A DNA stretch of 64,000 nt from positions 167,321 to 231,320 of the forward strand of contig NZ_JAINVZ010000011.1 of the NCBI RefSeq assembly GCF_019890615.1. Direction: 5' to 3'. The notes under the pieces are model-generated. The model was given only the letters and a program-made list of their open reading frames with translations. It was not told the origin of the DNA and did not search any database. A program made the translations under genes and the position numbers. Below are positions 8,526-18,423 of the stretch, one piece after another. Each line of letters begins with the position of its first letter. The first letter of the stretch is position 1. This stretch comes from Streptantibioticus parmotrematis. GTDB taxonomy: Bacteria > Actinomycetota > Actinomycetes > Streptomycetales > Streptomycetaceae.

Positions 8526-9278
8526 TCAGGACAGCGGGACCAACAGCACCGGTGCAGTCGTCGGGCGGGGCGAGCCGCCGTGCGGCTCGACGGTGACACC
8601 CACGCCCGCCGCACCCGCCGGGGCACCCGCCAGGACGGTCGATCCGCTGGTGCTGCCGGAGGCGACCAGCCCGGCGGGCACCATGGTGCCGTTGCGGCTG
8701 TACCACAGCTCGTAGACGTGGGAGCCGGGCAGCGCGGGAAGGTCGCTGTAGAGGAACGCGGTCCTGCCGAGCTGCTTGGAGGCGACCACGGTGCCGGTGC
8801 CGCCACCCTTGAGCGCGGCCGTGCGCACGGTGGCGTCCGGCGCGGCCAGGACCGACTGCACCTGGGCTGCCTGCTGCTCCGCCCGGGCGGTATGAGCCCG
8901 GGCCTGGTCGGCCTCGTGCTCGGCGTTGACCGCGACACCGCCGGCGACCGCCGCGCCCACCAGGCACGCCGCCGCGGCCAGGTACGGCATGCGCTGCCGC
9001 CAGCCGCGGGCGCGCAACGGGCGGACGGTGTCCTGCCGTGCGCGGGGCGGAAGTTGCCTGACCTCGGGGATCGCCGCCATGACCCGGGAGCGCAGCGCGG
9101 TCGGCGGCACCTCGGCCACCGCGAGCGCCAGCCGCGCCGCGGTCTCCCGCAGTTCGGCCACCTCTCGGGCGCACGCCTCGCACGCTTCGAGATGGCCCGC
9201 GAACTCACGCTCCTCGGCCTCCGGCAGCGCGTCGAGTGCGTAGGCACCGGTGAGGGTGTGCAGGTCGACGGTGGTCAC
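8526..9278 (-). CDS. Anti-sigma factor, RskA/zinc-finger family
   Basis: A 250-residue protein whose N-terminal zinc-binding anti-sigma motif HLEACEAC (HxxxCxxC) lies near residues 29-36. One transmembrane helix, PYLAAAACLVGAAVAGGVAV, follows, then an RskA-type extracytoplasmic C-terminal domain. It should hold the adjacent ECF sigma factor at the membrane until a signal triggers proteolysis. The GTG at 9278 overlaps the sigma gene's TGA (GTGA), giving the usual coupled stoichiometric expression. Identification as RskA-like rests on domain order and on the SigK-like promoters nearby. Confidence 0.88.
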   Translation of the reverse strand: MTTVDLHTLTGAYALDALPEAEEREFAGHLEACEACAREVAELRETAARLALAVAEVPPTALRSRVMAAIPEVRQLPPRARQDTVRPLRARGWRQRMPYLAAAACLVGAAVAGGVAVNAEHEADQARAHTARAEQQAAQVQSVLAAPDATVRTAALKGGGTGTVVASKQLGRTAFLYSDLPALPGSHVYELWYSRNGTMVPAGLVASGSTSGSTVLAGAPAGAAGVGVTVEPHGGSPRPTTAPVLLVPLS

Positions 9279-9865
9279 GAGGTCACCCCCAGGCAGTCAC
9301 GGAGCCGGATCAGGCCGTCCCTGAGCCGGGTCTTGACCGTGCCGAGCGCGGTGTCCAGCAGGTCGGCCGTCTCCCGGTAGGTGTAGCCGCGGTAGTACGC
9401 GAGGGTGACCGACTCCCGTTGCAGAGCGGTCAGCTGTTCGAGGCAGCGGCGTACCTGCTCGCGTTCCAGGCGTCGTTCGACCTGCTCGCTGACCTCGTCG
9501 AAGGCGGGGCGGTGGTCCCGTGCCGCCGCCTTGTGCTCGCGCGCGGTGGACGCCTGCGCCGAGCGCACCCGGTCCACCGCGCGCCGGTGGGCGACCGTCA
9601 TGATCCAGGCCATGGCGCTGCCCTGCCGGGGATCGAAGCGGGCGGCGGACCGCCACACCTCGATCAGTACCTCCTGTGCCACCTCTTCCGACTGCGCCGG
9701 ATCGCGCAGGACCCGGCGCACCAGGCCCAGCACCGATCCGGCGACCGCGGTGTAGACACCGTCGAAGGCGTCCTGGTCCCCGCGGGACACGCGGTCCAGC
9801 AGGGTCTCCAGGGCGCCGGGGCGCGGCGCCGAGGGTTGGTCGTCGCCGCGGGCTACCGCGCGCAT
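9275..9865 (-). CDS. ECF RNA polymerase sigma factor, SigK-like
   Basis: A 196-residue ECF sigma factor. Region 2 contains EEVAQEVLIEVWRSAARFDP and GSAMAWIMTVAHRRAVDRVR; region 4 contains LTALQRESVTLAYYRGYTY followed by TALGTVKTRLRDGL. The DPRQGSAMAWI stretch is typical of the SigK group. ATG at 9865 was preferred over the GTG two codons upstream because GGAGG sits five bases before it. It is co-transcribed with the anti-sigma gene from a SigK-like promoter at 9901-9927, implying autoregulation. Likely targets are the lipid operon and the fasciclin lipoprotein. Confidence 0.88.
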   Translation of the reverse strand: MRAVARGDDQPSAPRPGALETLLDRVSRGDQDAFDGVYTAVAGSVLGLVRRVLRDPAQSEEVAQEVLIEVWRSAARFDPRQGSAMAWIMTVAHRRAVDRVRSAQASTAREHKAAARDHRPAFDEVSEQVERRLEREQVRRCLEQLTALQRESVTLAYYRGYTYRETADLLDTALGTVKTRLRDGLIRLRDCLGVTS

Positions 9866-9900
9866 GCACACCTCCGGGCAGTGACGTCGTCACTGAAGGG

Positions 9901-9927
9901 TTCGGCACCGCGCCCGGTACGGATTGG
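9901..9927 (-). promoter_or_regulatory. SigK-like autoregulatory promoter of the sigma/anti-sigma operon
   Basis: Minus strand CCAATCC (9927-9921), a 16-base spacer, then CGAAC (from 9904). It shares the -35 element exactly with the promoters at 6549 and 10676. Confidence 0.6.
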
Positions 9928-9951
9928 TCCGGATCGGAGATTCACCCGGAT

Positions 9952-10602
9952 TCAGGAGGACGGCGGCATCAGCACCGTGTCGATGATCTCGACGTTGGCG
10001 TTGGCGGTCCGCACGTTGCCACACACCACGTGCGCCGTGTTGTTGACCGTGTACGACGTGCCGGAGCCGGACGTCATCAGGGTCTGCTTCTCCAGCGTCG
10101 GGTACGTGCCGTGCGCCAGGTCCTGCGGCGTGAGCCGCTTGCCGACGACGTGGTAGGTGAGGATCTTGGTGAGCATCGCCTTGTCGTTGAGCACCTTGTC
10201 GAGCGTCGCCTTCGGGATCTTGGCGAAGGCCGCGTTGTCCGGTGCGAAGACGGTGATGTTCTGGGCCGAGTTGAGGGTGTCGACCAGGCCCGCCTTCTTG
10301 ACGGCGGCGACCAGGGTGGAGAGCGCCGGGTTGTTGGACGCGGCGGTGGCGACCGGGTCGGTGGCCATGCCGTTGAAGCTGCCCGAGCCGCTCTTGGGCA
10401 CCGCCGAGCAGCCGGGGCCGAAGGGGGCGTCGGCCATCGTCGGTGAGCTGTGCGCGGCGGCCGTGGTGCTCGATGTGGCGCTGGAGGACGCGCCGCCCTT
10501 CGCGCTGCTGCTCCCGGAACACGCGCTGACGCCGACGGCGAGCGCCGCCGTGGCGGCCACGGCGAGGACGGCGCGCCCGGTCCGGCTCGTGGTGGAGGTC
10601 AT
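9952..10602 (-). CDS. Fasciclin (FAS1) domain lipoprotein, MPT70/MPT83-like
   Basis: A 216-residue protein with a lipoprotein signal peptide whose lipobox VSAC puts the lipidated Cys at residue 28. A Ser/Thr/Ala-rich linker follows, then one FAS1 domain. ITVFAPDNAAFAKI is the H1 box and EIIDTVLMPP the H2 box. FAS1 proteins mediate adhesion or cell-surface interactions. The M. tuberculosis homologues MPT70 and MPT83 are SigK targets, and a SigK-like promoter lies 47-75 bases upstream of this ATG (GGAGAAACTC before the start). It is expected on the outer face of the membrane. Confidence 0.88.
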   Translation of the reverse strand: MTSTTSRTGRAVLAVAATAALAVGVSACSGSSSAKGGASSSATSSTTAAAHSSPTMADAPFGPGCSAVPKSGSGSFNGMATDPVATAASNNPALSTLVAAVKKAGLVDTLNSAQNITVFAPDNAAFAKIPKATLDKVLNDKAMLTKILTYHVVGKRLTPQDLAHGTYPTLEKQTLMTSGSGTSYTVNNTAHVVCGNVRTANANVEIIDTVLMPPSS

Positions 10603-10648
10603 GAGTTTCTCCTTGCGTGGATGTCGCGGTCTGCGGATCTCGTGGGGC

Positions 10649-10676
10649 ATTCGGTGCGGGCGGTGCGGCGGATTGG
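10649..10676 (-). promoter_or_regulatory. SigK-like promoter of the fasciclin gene
   Basis: Minus strand CCAATCC (10676-10670), 16-base spacer, CGAAT (10653-10649). This is the third member of the shared motif set. The expected start lies about 40 bases before the ATG at 10602. Confidence 0.65.
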
Positions 10677-10790
10677 ATCGTTTTCCGAACCGCCGGGTGC
10701 CGTAGGAGCACGAAGCGCGCGCCGAACGCGAGCGCACTCCCACACGCCCCTTCACCACATCCACGCGCGGGTGTACGCCACTATGGAGCC

Positions 10791-11648
10791 GTGACCTCGA
10801 CCTATCGGACCCCCGCCACCCCCGAGCCGCACGCCGTGAGGCCCGCGCCCCGGCTGATCGCGACCGACCTGGACGGCACCCTGCTGCGCGACGACAAGAC
10901 GGTCTCCGACCGCACCATCGCCGCGCTCGCCGCGGCCGAAGAGGCGGGCGTCGAGGTGTTCTTCGTCACCGGCAGGCCGGCCCGCTGGATGAGCGTCGTC
11001 GCCGAGCACGTCGCCGGTCACGCCACCGCCATCTGCGCAAACGGCGCGGGCGTCTACGACCTGCGCCGCAACGAGCTGCTCGCCGCCTACCCGCTCGCCG
11101 AGGCCGACGCGCTCACCGTCGTCGGCACGCTGCGCGCGGCCGTCCCCGGCACGGCCTTCGCCGTCGAGCGCACCCACGGGTTCCACTACGAGCCGGGTTA
11201 TTCGGCGCCCTGGGCCGAGCCGGACTCGATGGTCGCCCCGGTCGAGGACCTGCTCGTGGCGGACCCCGCGCAGCCCCTGCTGAAGCTGCTGGCCAAGCAC
11301 CCCTCCGCCGACCCGGACGAGTTCCTGGCGACGGCGCGGGCGGCGGCGGGCGAGCACGCGGAGTTCACCCGCTCCAGCCCGTCCGCGCTGCTGGAGATCA
11401 GCGGCGTCGGCGTCAGCAAGGCGACGACGCTGGCCCGTTGCTGCGCGGAGCGCGGCATCACCGCCGCCGAGGTCGTCGCCGTCGGCGACATGCCGAACGA
11501 CCTGGAGATGCTCGGCTGGGCGGGCACCTCCTACGCGGTCGCCAACGCCCACCCCGACGTCCTGGCCGCCACCACCTTGCGCACGGCGGCCAACGAGGAC
11601 GACGGCGTGGCCCGCGTCATCGAGTCGGTCCTCGCAGCCCGCGCGTAG
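10791..11648 (+). CDS. HAD-superfamily phosphatase, Cof/subclass IIB
   Basis: 285 residues. Motif I ATDLDGTLL supplies the nucleophile and acid/base Asp pair. FFVTGRP is the motif II region and VVAVGDMPNDLEML is motif IV binding Mg2+. The large central cap is typical of Cof-type sugar-phosphate or nucleotide-like phosphatases; the true substrate is unknown. The GTG at 10791 sits almost directly after CACTATGGAGCC. It diverges from the fasciclin gene and converges with cydCD, 51 bases from its end. Confidence 0.82.
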   Translation: MTSTYRTPATPEPHAVRPAPRLIATDLDGTLLRDDKTVSDRTIAALAAAEEAGVEVFFVTGRPARWMSVVAEHVAGHATAICANGAGVYDLRRNELLAAYPLAEADALTVVGTLRAAVPGTAFAVERTHGFHYEPGYSAPWAEPDSMVAPVEDLLVADPAQPLLKLLAKHPSADPDEFLATARAAAGEHAEFTRSSPSALLEISGVGVSKATTLARCCAERGITAAEVVAVGDMPNDLEMLGWAGTSYAVANAHPDVLAATTLRTAANEDDGVARVIESVLAARA

Positions 11649-11699
11649 TCAGCGCTCCCCGCGCGTAGTCGGCCGTCGGCGGCCTCGTACGGGTAACGC

Positions 11700-14600
11700 T
11701 CAGCCCACCGGCATCGGTTCCGCCGCGCGCTCACGGTCCAGCAGACGGCGGAACGGGCCGGAAGTGTCGGCGAGTTCGTCGTACGTACCGCGCTGCACGG
11801 CACGCCCGCCGTCGAGCACCACGATCTCGTCCACCGCGTCCGGCGCCGCGAGCCCGGCCAGCCGATGCGTGATCAGCACTGTCGTCCGGCCCTCGGTGGC
11901 CCGCAGCAGGTCCGCGGTGAGGGCGTCCGCCGTGGCCAGGTCGAGGTGTTCCGCGGGCTCGTCCAGGACGAGGACGGGGAAGTCGGCGAGCAGGGCCCGG
12001 GCCAGCGCGAGGCGTTGCCGCTGGCCGCCGGACATCCGGGCGCCGTGCTCACCGACGAGGGTGTCGAGGCCGTCGGGGAGCGAATCCACCCAGTCGAGCA
12101 GGCGCGCGGAGGCGAGCGCGGCGCGCAGGTCGTCGTCGGTGGCGTCGGCGCGTGCCAGGCGCAGGTTCTCGCGCACCGAGCTGTCGAAGACGTGCGCGTC
12201 CTGGGCGCACAGCCCCACCAGCCGCCGCACGTCGTCCCCGTCCAGCGCGGAGGCGTCCACCCCGCCCAACGTATACGTGCCGGATTCGCGGTCCACGAAG
12301 CGCAGCAGTGTCTGCGCCAGCGTCGTCTTTCCTGCGCCGGACGCCCCGACCACCGCGATCCGCCGCCCGGCGGTCAGCGTCAGCGACAGCCCGTCGAGCG
12401 CGGGGGCCGCACCACCCGGGTGGCGCACCGTCAGGTCGCGGACGATCAGCGGGTACGGGGACGCGGGCGGCGCGGTCGGCGCCTCCGGTTCGCGTACGGG
12501 CACGGGGGCGTCCAGCACGTCCTGCACACGCCCCGCAGCGCGCCTGGCGCGCTGCCGGTGCTGCACCGCGAGCGGGATGCCGGTGACCGCCTCGAAGGCG
12601 GCGAGCGGCAGCAGGAGGACCACCGCGAGGTCGACCCCGTGCAGCCGTCCGGCCGCGACGGCGGCCACGCCCACGCAGGCGCTGCCCACGACCGTGAGCC
12701 CGGTGACCAGGGTGACCAGTCCGGCGCCGAGCGCGGTCGCGGCGGACGAACGGGCCGCCAGCCGGGTCAGCACCCCGTCGGCCCGGGCCGCCCGCGCCAG
12801 CCGTTCCGGCAGGGCCCCGGCGACCGTCAACTCCGCGGTCCCGGACAGCACGTCGACCACCTGGGTGGACAACTCGCCGCGCGAAGGAGCGAGTCCGGCC
12901 TCCGTACGACGCGAGAGCGACGAGGACAGCAGCGGTACGAGGACACCCGCCGCCAGCAGTCCCGCGGCCAGCACCACGCCCGCCGACGGCAGCATCCACG
13001 CGTCGAACCCGACCGCGCCGGCGCTCACCAGCACCGCGGTCGCGGCGGGCAGCAGCCAGCGCAGGAAGTAGTCCTGGAGCGAGTCGACATCGGCGACCAG
13101 CCGGGAGAGCAGGTCGCCACGGCGGGTGTCGCACAGTCCGCCGGGCGCCAGGCGCTCCAGCCTGCGGTAGACGGCCGCGCGCAGGTCGGCCAGCGCGCGG
13201 AACACGGCGTCGTGCGAGATCAGGCGCTCCGCGTAGCGGAAGACCGCCCGGCCGATGCCGAAGGTGCGGGTCGCCGTCGTGGCGACCAACAGGTAGAGCA
13301 CCGGAGGCTGCTGGGACGCGCGGGAGATCAGCCAGCCGGAGGTCGCCATCAGCCCGATCGCGCTGCCGAGCGCGAGGGCGCCCATCAGCAGCGCGAGCGC
13401 GAACTGGGGGCGCAGAGGGCGTGCCATCCGCCGCACGCGCGCCAACGCGCCCCGGCGAGCGGGGTGCTGGACGTCCTGGGCGGATCCCTCCGGGCGACCG
13501 CCCGACGGCGGCAGCTCACGGAGGCCGGAGGCGGCCCCACCAGGAGCACCCGGACCTGAGGCCACTCGCCCGGCCGCGATCCCCTCGCCTCCCCCCGAAG
13601 CCGCCGAGCCCTCCTCCCCGATCCGCACGACCCGGTCCGCCACCGCCAGCAGCGCGGGCCGGTGCACGACCAGGATCACCGTGCGGCCGCGCGCCAGCCG
13701 CCGTACCGCCTCGACGACCGAGGCCTCGGTCTCCCCGTCGAGTCCCGCGGTCGGCTCGTCGAGCAGCAGCAACGGCCGGTCGGCGAGGAACGCCCGGGCC
13801 AGCGCGAGGCGTTGCCGCTGCCCCGCGGACAGGCCCGCGCCGCCTTCGCCGAGCCGGGTGTCAGTGCCCCGTGGCAGGCTGTTCACGAAGGCGAGGGCGT
13901 CGGCGTCGCGCAGGGCCTGCCGTACCTCGTCGTCGCTCGCGCCGGGCCGGGCGAGGCGGACGTTCTCCGCGACCGAGCCGGCGAAGAGGTAGGGGTGCTG
14001 GGGGACCCAGGCGATCCGGGTCCGCCAGTTGTCGGGGTCGAGGGAGGTGAGATCGGTGGAGCCGATGCGAATACGGCCGGAGGCGGGCCGGACGAAGCCC
14101 AGCAACGCGGCCAGCAGTGTGGTCTTGCCCGCGCCGGAGGGGCCGACGAGGGCGACGGTCTCGCCGGGCCGGACGTCGAGGCTGGTCTCCGGCAGGGACG
14201 GCCGCGTACGGCCTTCGTGACACACCGTCACCCGTTCGAAGGTGATCGGGCTGGTGCGCGGGTCGGGTGCGGGCAGGGTGCCCGCGGCGGGCGGTTCGGT
14301 CTCCAGGACGGCGAAGATCTCGTCGGCCGCGGCCAGTCCCTCCGCCGCCGCGTGATACTGCGCGCCGACCTGGCGCAGCGGCAGGTACGCCTCGGGCGCC
14401 AGCACGAGCACGAGCAGCCCGGTGGACAGGTCCAGGCTGCCGTCCACCAGCCGGAAGCCGATGCCGACAGCGACAAGGGCGACCGAGATGGTGGACAGCA
14501 GCTCCAGCGCGAAGGAGGAGAGGAAGGCGATCCGCAGGGTCTTGAGGGTGGCCCGGCGGTAGTCGTCGGTTATCCGGCGGATGGAGGCGGCCTGGGCCTT

Positions 14601-15248
14601 GGCCCGGCCGAAGACCTTGAGCGTCGGCAGCCCGGCCACCACGTCGAGGAAGTGGCCGGACAGCCGGGACAGGAGCCGCCACTGGCGCTTCATACGGGCG
14701 TCGGTGTACCAGCCGATCAGAGCCATGAACACCGGGATCAGCGGCAGCGTCAGCACGATGATCAGTGCCGACTCCCAGTCGGCGGTGACGATCCTGGCCA
14801 GCACGACCGCGGGCACCACGACGGCCAGCCCGAGCTGCGGCAGGTAGCGCGCGAAGTAGTCGTCGAGCGCGTCGGTGCCGCGCAGCGCGAGGGTGGTCAG
14901 CTCGCCGGTGCGCCGTGAGCCGGGCCGGGTGGGGGCGAGCCGGGTCGCGCGCTCCAGCAGCCCGCGCCGCAGCTGCGACTTGACCGCGGCGCTGGTGCGG
15001 TGCGCGGCGAGTTCGGTGAGCCAGCTGATCGCGGCCCGGCCGGCCGAGACCGCCACGAGCAGGCCGATCGCGGGGAGCAGCCCGTGCAGGTCCCGGTGAT
15101 GCTGGAACGCGCCGACGACGACGTGGACCAGCAGCGTCGCCTGGGCGACGACCAGTCCCGCCCCGGCCAGGCCGAGCGCCACCGTGGCGGCGAGGAAGAC
15201 GCGGGTGCTCCTGGCGTACCGGAGCAGTCGCGGGTCGACGGGTCGCAC
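11700..15248 (-). CDS. cydCD: Fused CydDC thiol-reductant ABC exporter
   Basis: An 1182-residue fusion of two ABC half-transporters. The first half (CydD-like) has Walker A GPSGAGKTT, signature LSAGQRQRLALARA and Walker B LLLLDEPTAG. The second (CydC-like) has GASGAGKTT, MSGGQRQRLALARA and VLVLDEPAEH. CydDC exports glutathione- or cysteine-type thiols and is needed to assemble cytochrome bd. It follows cydA and cydB on the same strand. GTG at 15248 was chosen because AAGGAGG lies 11 bases upstream; the GTG at 15260 abuts that site. Actinobacteria commonly carry the fused form. Confidence 0.93.
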   Translation of the reverse strand: MRPVDPRLLRYARSTRVFLAATVALGLAGAGLVVAQATLLVHVVVGAFQHHRDLHGLLPAIGLLVAVSAGRAAISWLTELAAHRTSAAVKSQLRRGLLERATRLAPTRPGSRRTGELTTLALRGTDALDDYFARYLPQLGLAVVVPAVVLARIVTADWESALIIVLTLPLIPVFMALIGWYTDARMKRQWRLLSRLSGHFLDVVAGLPTLKVFGRAKAQAASIRRITDDYRRATLKTLRIAFLSSFALELLSTISVALVAVGIGFRLVDGSLDLSTGLLVLVLAPEAYLPLRQVGAQYHAAAEGLAAADEIFAVLETEPPAAGTLPAPDPRTSPITFERVTVCHEGRTRPSLPETSLDVRPGETVALVGPSGAGKTTLLAALLGFVRPASGRIRIGSTDLTSLDPDNWRTRIAWVPQHPYLFAGSVAENVRLARPGASDDEVRQALRDADALAFVNSLPRGTDTRLGEGGAGLSAGQRQRLALARAFLADRPLLLLDEPTAGLDGETEASVVEAVRRLARGRTVILVVHRPALLAVADRVVRIGEEGSAASGGGEGIAAGRVASGPGAPGGAASGLRELPPSGGRPEGSAQDVQHPARRGALARVRRMARPLRPQFALALLMGALALGSAIGLMATSGWLISRASQQPPVLYLLVATTATRTFGIGRAVFRYAERLISHDAVFRALADLRAAVYRRLERLAPGGLCDTRRGDLLSRLVADVDSLQDYFLRWLLPAATAVLVSAGAVGFDAWMLPSAGVVLAAGLLAAGVLVPLLSSSLSRRTEAGLAPSRGELSTQVVDVLSGTAELTVAGALPERLARAARADGVLTRLAARSSAATALGAGLVTLVTGLTVVGSACVGVAAVAAGRLHGVDLAVVLLLPLAAFEAVTGIPLAVQHRQRARRAAGRVQDVLDAPVPVREPEAPTAPPASPYPLIVRDLTVRHPGGAAPALDGLSLTLTAGRRIAVVGASGAGKTTLAQTLLRFVDRESGTYTLGGVDASALDGDDVRRLVGLCAQDAHVFDSSVRENLRLARADATDDDLRAALASARLLDWVDSLPDGLDTLVGEHGARMSGGQRQRLALARALLADFPVLVLDEPAEHLDLATADALTADLLRATEGRTTVLITHRLAGLAAPDAVDEIVVLDGGRAVQRGTYDELADTSGPFRRLLDRERAAEPMPVG

Positions 15249-15276
15249 GGCTGCGGTCACCTCCTTGGGCTGAGAC

Positions 15277-15336
15277 CTGTCCGTGGGCGCTGAGCCCAGT
15301 CCGTGGGCGCTGTGCCCTGTCCGTGGGCGGCGTCGC
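15277..15336. repeat. Three 20-bp direct repeats between cydB and cydCD
   Basis: Units start at 15277, 15297 and 15317, each containing GTCCGTGGGCG. They fill most of the 92-bp gap between the two genes. No function is evident. Confidence 0.6.
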
Positions 15337-15340
15337 GCTC

Positions 15341-16348
<1,008 letters not shown>

Positions 16349-16408
16349 GGTGTTACCTCGTTTTCCGAGTCTTCCGGGCCCTGGCTTTCCGAGTCCTGGT
16401 CCGTCGCG

Positions 16409-17989
16409 TCAGTAGGCGAAGGCGAGCGGCTTGTCCGCCTCGGCACCGGTGTCGTCGCCGTCACCGCCGGAGGGGCCGCGCAGCCGGGGGTCGCGGGTCG
16501 GCGGTTCCTCGTCGACCACCGGTCCGGCCTTGGCGTACTGGATCATCAGCCGCACCTCGATGAGCGCCAGGACCGCGTAGAGCACGGTGAAGACGGCGAT
16601 GGAGGTGATGACCTCGGCCTGGCCGACGCCGGGGGAGACCGCGTCGCGCGTCTTCATCAGCCCGTAGACCACCCAGGGCTGACGGCCCATCTCGGTGAAG
16701 ATCCAGCCGAAGGAGTTGGCCAGCAGCGGGAAACCCATGGTCAGGATGCCGATGCGCCACGACCACTTGGTGAAGAACGTCGACATCTCGCGGTGCGGCG
16801 TGAGCATCAGCCGCGGCACCTCGTCCTCGCCGGTGCGCATCTGAGGGGCGAGCCAGCGCTTGCGGCGGGTGGTCCACAGCCCGATCGCCCCGGCGGCGAA
16901 GGAGGTCATGCCGAAGCCGATCATCAGCCGGAATCCCCAGAAGGTGACGAAGATGTTGGGGATGTAGTCCTTGGGCTGCCCGCCGTACTTGGCGGCCTCC
17001 GCCTTGGCCACGTTGTTGATGCCGGGCACGGACTGGGTGAAGTCGTCGTGCGCGAGGAAGGACAGCAGGCCGGGTACCGACAGCTCCACCGAGTTGTGGC
17101 CCTGGGCGACGTCGCCGACCGCGAAGACCGAGAACGGCGCCGGGGTCTGGGTGTCCCACAGTGCCTCGGCGGACGCCATCTTCATGGGCTGCTGCTCGAA
17201 CATCACCTTGCCGAGGGTGTCGCCGCTGATCGCGGTGCCCATGCCGGCGATCACGGCGATGACCAGGCCGGTCCGCAGCGAGCTGCGCATCGCGCCGATC
17301 TTCTTGCGTTCCCGGGTGTCCGGGGTGCGCCCGGCGGCCTGCGCCCGCTTGGCCCGCCACAGGTGGTACGAGGCGATGCCGACGACGAAGGCGGCGCCGG
17401 TGAGGAAGGAGGCGGTGAGGGTGTGGAAGGCCTGCACCAGCGTGGTGTTCTGGGTCAGCACGGTCCAGATGCTGGTCAGGCGGGCGCGGTGGGTGTGCGG
17501 GTCGATGGTGTAGCCGTTGGGGTGCTGCATCCAGGAGTTGGCGGCCAGGATGAAGTACGCGGACAGCAGGGTGCCGACCGCCACGATCCAGATGCAGGCG
17601 CAGTGGATCTTCTTCGGCAGCCGGTCCCAGCCGAAGATCCACAGCCCGATGAAGGTCGACTCGAAGAAGAAGGCCAGCAGCGCCTCCATCGCCAGCGGGG
17701 CGCCGAAGACGTCGCCGACGAAGCGGGAGTACGACGACCAGTTCATGCCGAACTGGAACTCCTGGACGATGCCGGTGACCACGCCCATCGCGATGTTGAT
17801 CAGGAAGAGCTTTCCCCAGAACTTCGTGGCGTGGAAGTACTTCTCCTTGCCGGTGCGCACCCAGGCCGTCTCCAGGCCGGCGGTGACGGCCGAAAGGCTG
17901 ATGGTGAGCGGGACGAACAGGAAGTGGTAGACGGTCGTGATGCCGAACTGCCAGCGCGCCAGAGTCTCCGGTGCCAGTGCGAGGTCCAC
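16409..17989 (-). CDS. cydA: Cytochrome bd oxidase subunit I
   Basis: A 526-residue haem-bearing subunit of cytochrome bd quinol oxidase. WQFGITTVYHFLFVPLTI at the N-terminus carries a haem-ligand His. MGRQPWVVYGLMKTRDAVSP is the conserved CydA segment near the C-terminus. Multiple membrane helices place it in the cytoplasmic membrane. The GTG at 17989 is supported by GGAG seven bases upstream and by the family start. The long upstream region contains Rex-type operators, so transcription probably rises when NADH/NAD+ is high. Confidence 0.95.
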   Translation of the reverse strand: MDLALAPETLARWQFGITTVYHFLFVPLTISLSAVTAGLETAWVRTGKEKYFHATKFWGKLFLINIAMGVVTGIVQEFQFGMNWSSYSRFVGDVFGAPLAMEALLAFFFESTFIGLWIFGWDRLPKKIHCACIWIVAVGTLLSAYFILAANSWMQHPNGYTIDPHTHRARLTSIWTVLTQNTTLVQAFHTLTASFLTGAAFVVGIASYHLWRAKRAQAAGRTPDTRERKKIGAMRSSLRTGLVIAVIAGMGTAISGDTLGKVMFEQQPMKMASAEALWDTQTPAPFSVFAVGDVAQGHNSVELSVPGLLSFLAHDDFTQSVPGINNVAKAEAAKYGGQPKDYIPNIFVTFWGFRLMIGFGMTSFAAGAIGLWTTRRKRWLAPQMRTGEDEVPRLMLTPHREMSTFFTKWSWRIGILTMGFPLLANSFGWIFTEMGRQPWVVYGLMKTRDAVSPGVGQAEVITSIAVFTVLYAVLALIEVRLMIQYAKAGPVVDEEPPTRDPRLRGPSGGDGDDTGAEADKPLAFAY

Positions 17990-18092
17990 GTCGCGTCTCC
18001 TTACCTCGGCGCGGTTGGTGCGGGCGTCCCGCTGATCCGCTTCGTGCCGATCCGTCCGCATGTCACGGCAGGATCAACAGGACATTGTGCGC

Positions 18093-18120
18093 GCTTGTGA
18101 AAGCGTTCACATTCACAAGC
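18093..18120. promoter_or_regulatory. Rex operator region upstream of cydA (site 1)
   Basis: TTGTGAAAGCGTTCACAT (18095-18112) matches the Rex consensus TTGTGAANNNNTTCACAA closely. A further half-site TTCACAAGC (18112-18120) pairs with GCTTGTGAA (18093-18101), making a larger dyad. It lies about 105 bp before the cydA GTG. Rex is the NADH-sensing repressor of cydABCD in S. coelicolor. Confidence 0.8.
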
Positions 18121-18159
18121 ATTATTACCCAGGGCTTGACGCAGGGTGCAGCCGGGGGT

Positions 18160-18177
18160 ACGTGAGCCCGTTCACAT
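18160..18177. promoter_or_regulatory. Possible second Rex operator upstream of cydA
   Basis: ACGTGAGCCCGTTCACAT preserves GTGA and TTCACA half-sites with the right spacing but is weaker than site 1. It lies 65 bp further upstream of cydA. Confidence 0.45.
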
Positions 18178-18221
18178 GTGGTCGCCGGGCCCCTCTCCGT
18201 CACCGTAGGGGCGCACGAACG

Positions 18222-18256
18222 ACGTAGGGGCGCGCCGGAATGGCGCGCCCCTACGT
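18222..18256. terminator. Terminator-like hairpin downstream of hisC
   Basis: A perfect 15-bp stem (18222-18236 with 18242-18256) around a 5-base loop. It lies past the hisC stop on the minus strand and upstream of the cydA promoter, so it probably insulates cydA from hisC read-through. The rest of 17990-18397 holds the Rex sites and a 26-bp repeat. Confidence 0.7.
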
Positions 18257-18345
18257 GCTGAATACGACACTTCGTCGCTGGCCGACCAGCCGGTCGGCCG
18301 TCGTTCCCGCCGCGCGGGTGTCCCCGCGTTACGTGGTCGCCGTCG

Positions 18346-18423
18346 TCACGACCGTTCGCGGTACGTAATCGTCACGATTTCTCGCGGTACGCCATCGTCA
18401 CGACTTCTCGCGGTACGCGGCCG
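18346..18423. repeat. 26-bp triplication of the hisC 3' end
   Basis: Three consecutive 26-base units start at 18346, 18372 and 18398. The last one is the true end of hisC including its stop. On the minus strand each unit ends in TGA and contains CGTACCGCGA, so the gene's terminal codons have been copied twice into the downstream gap. Confidence 0.75.
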
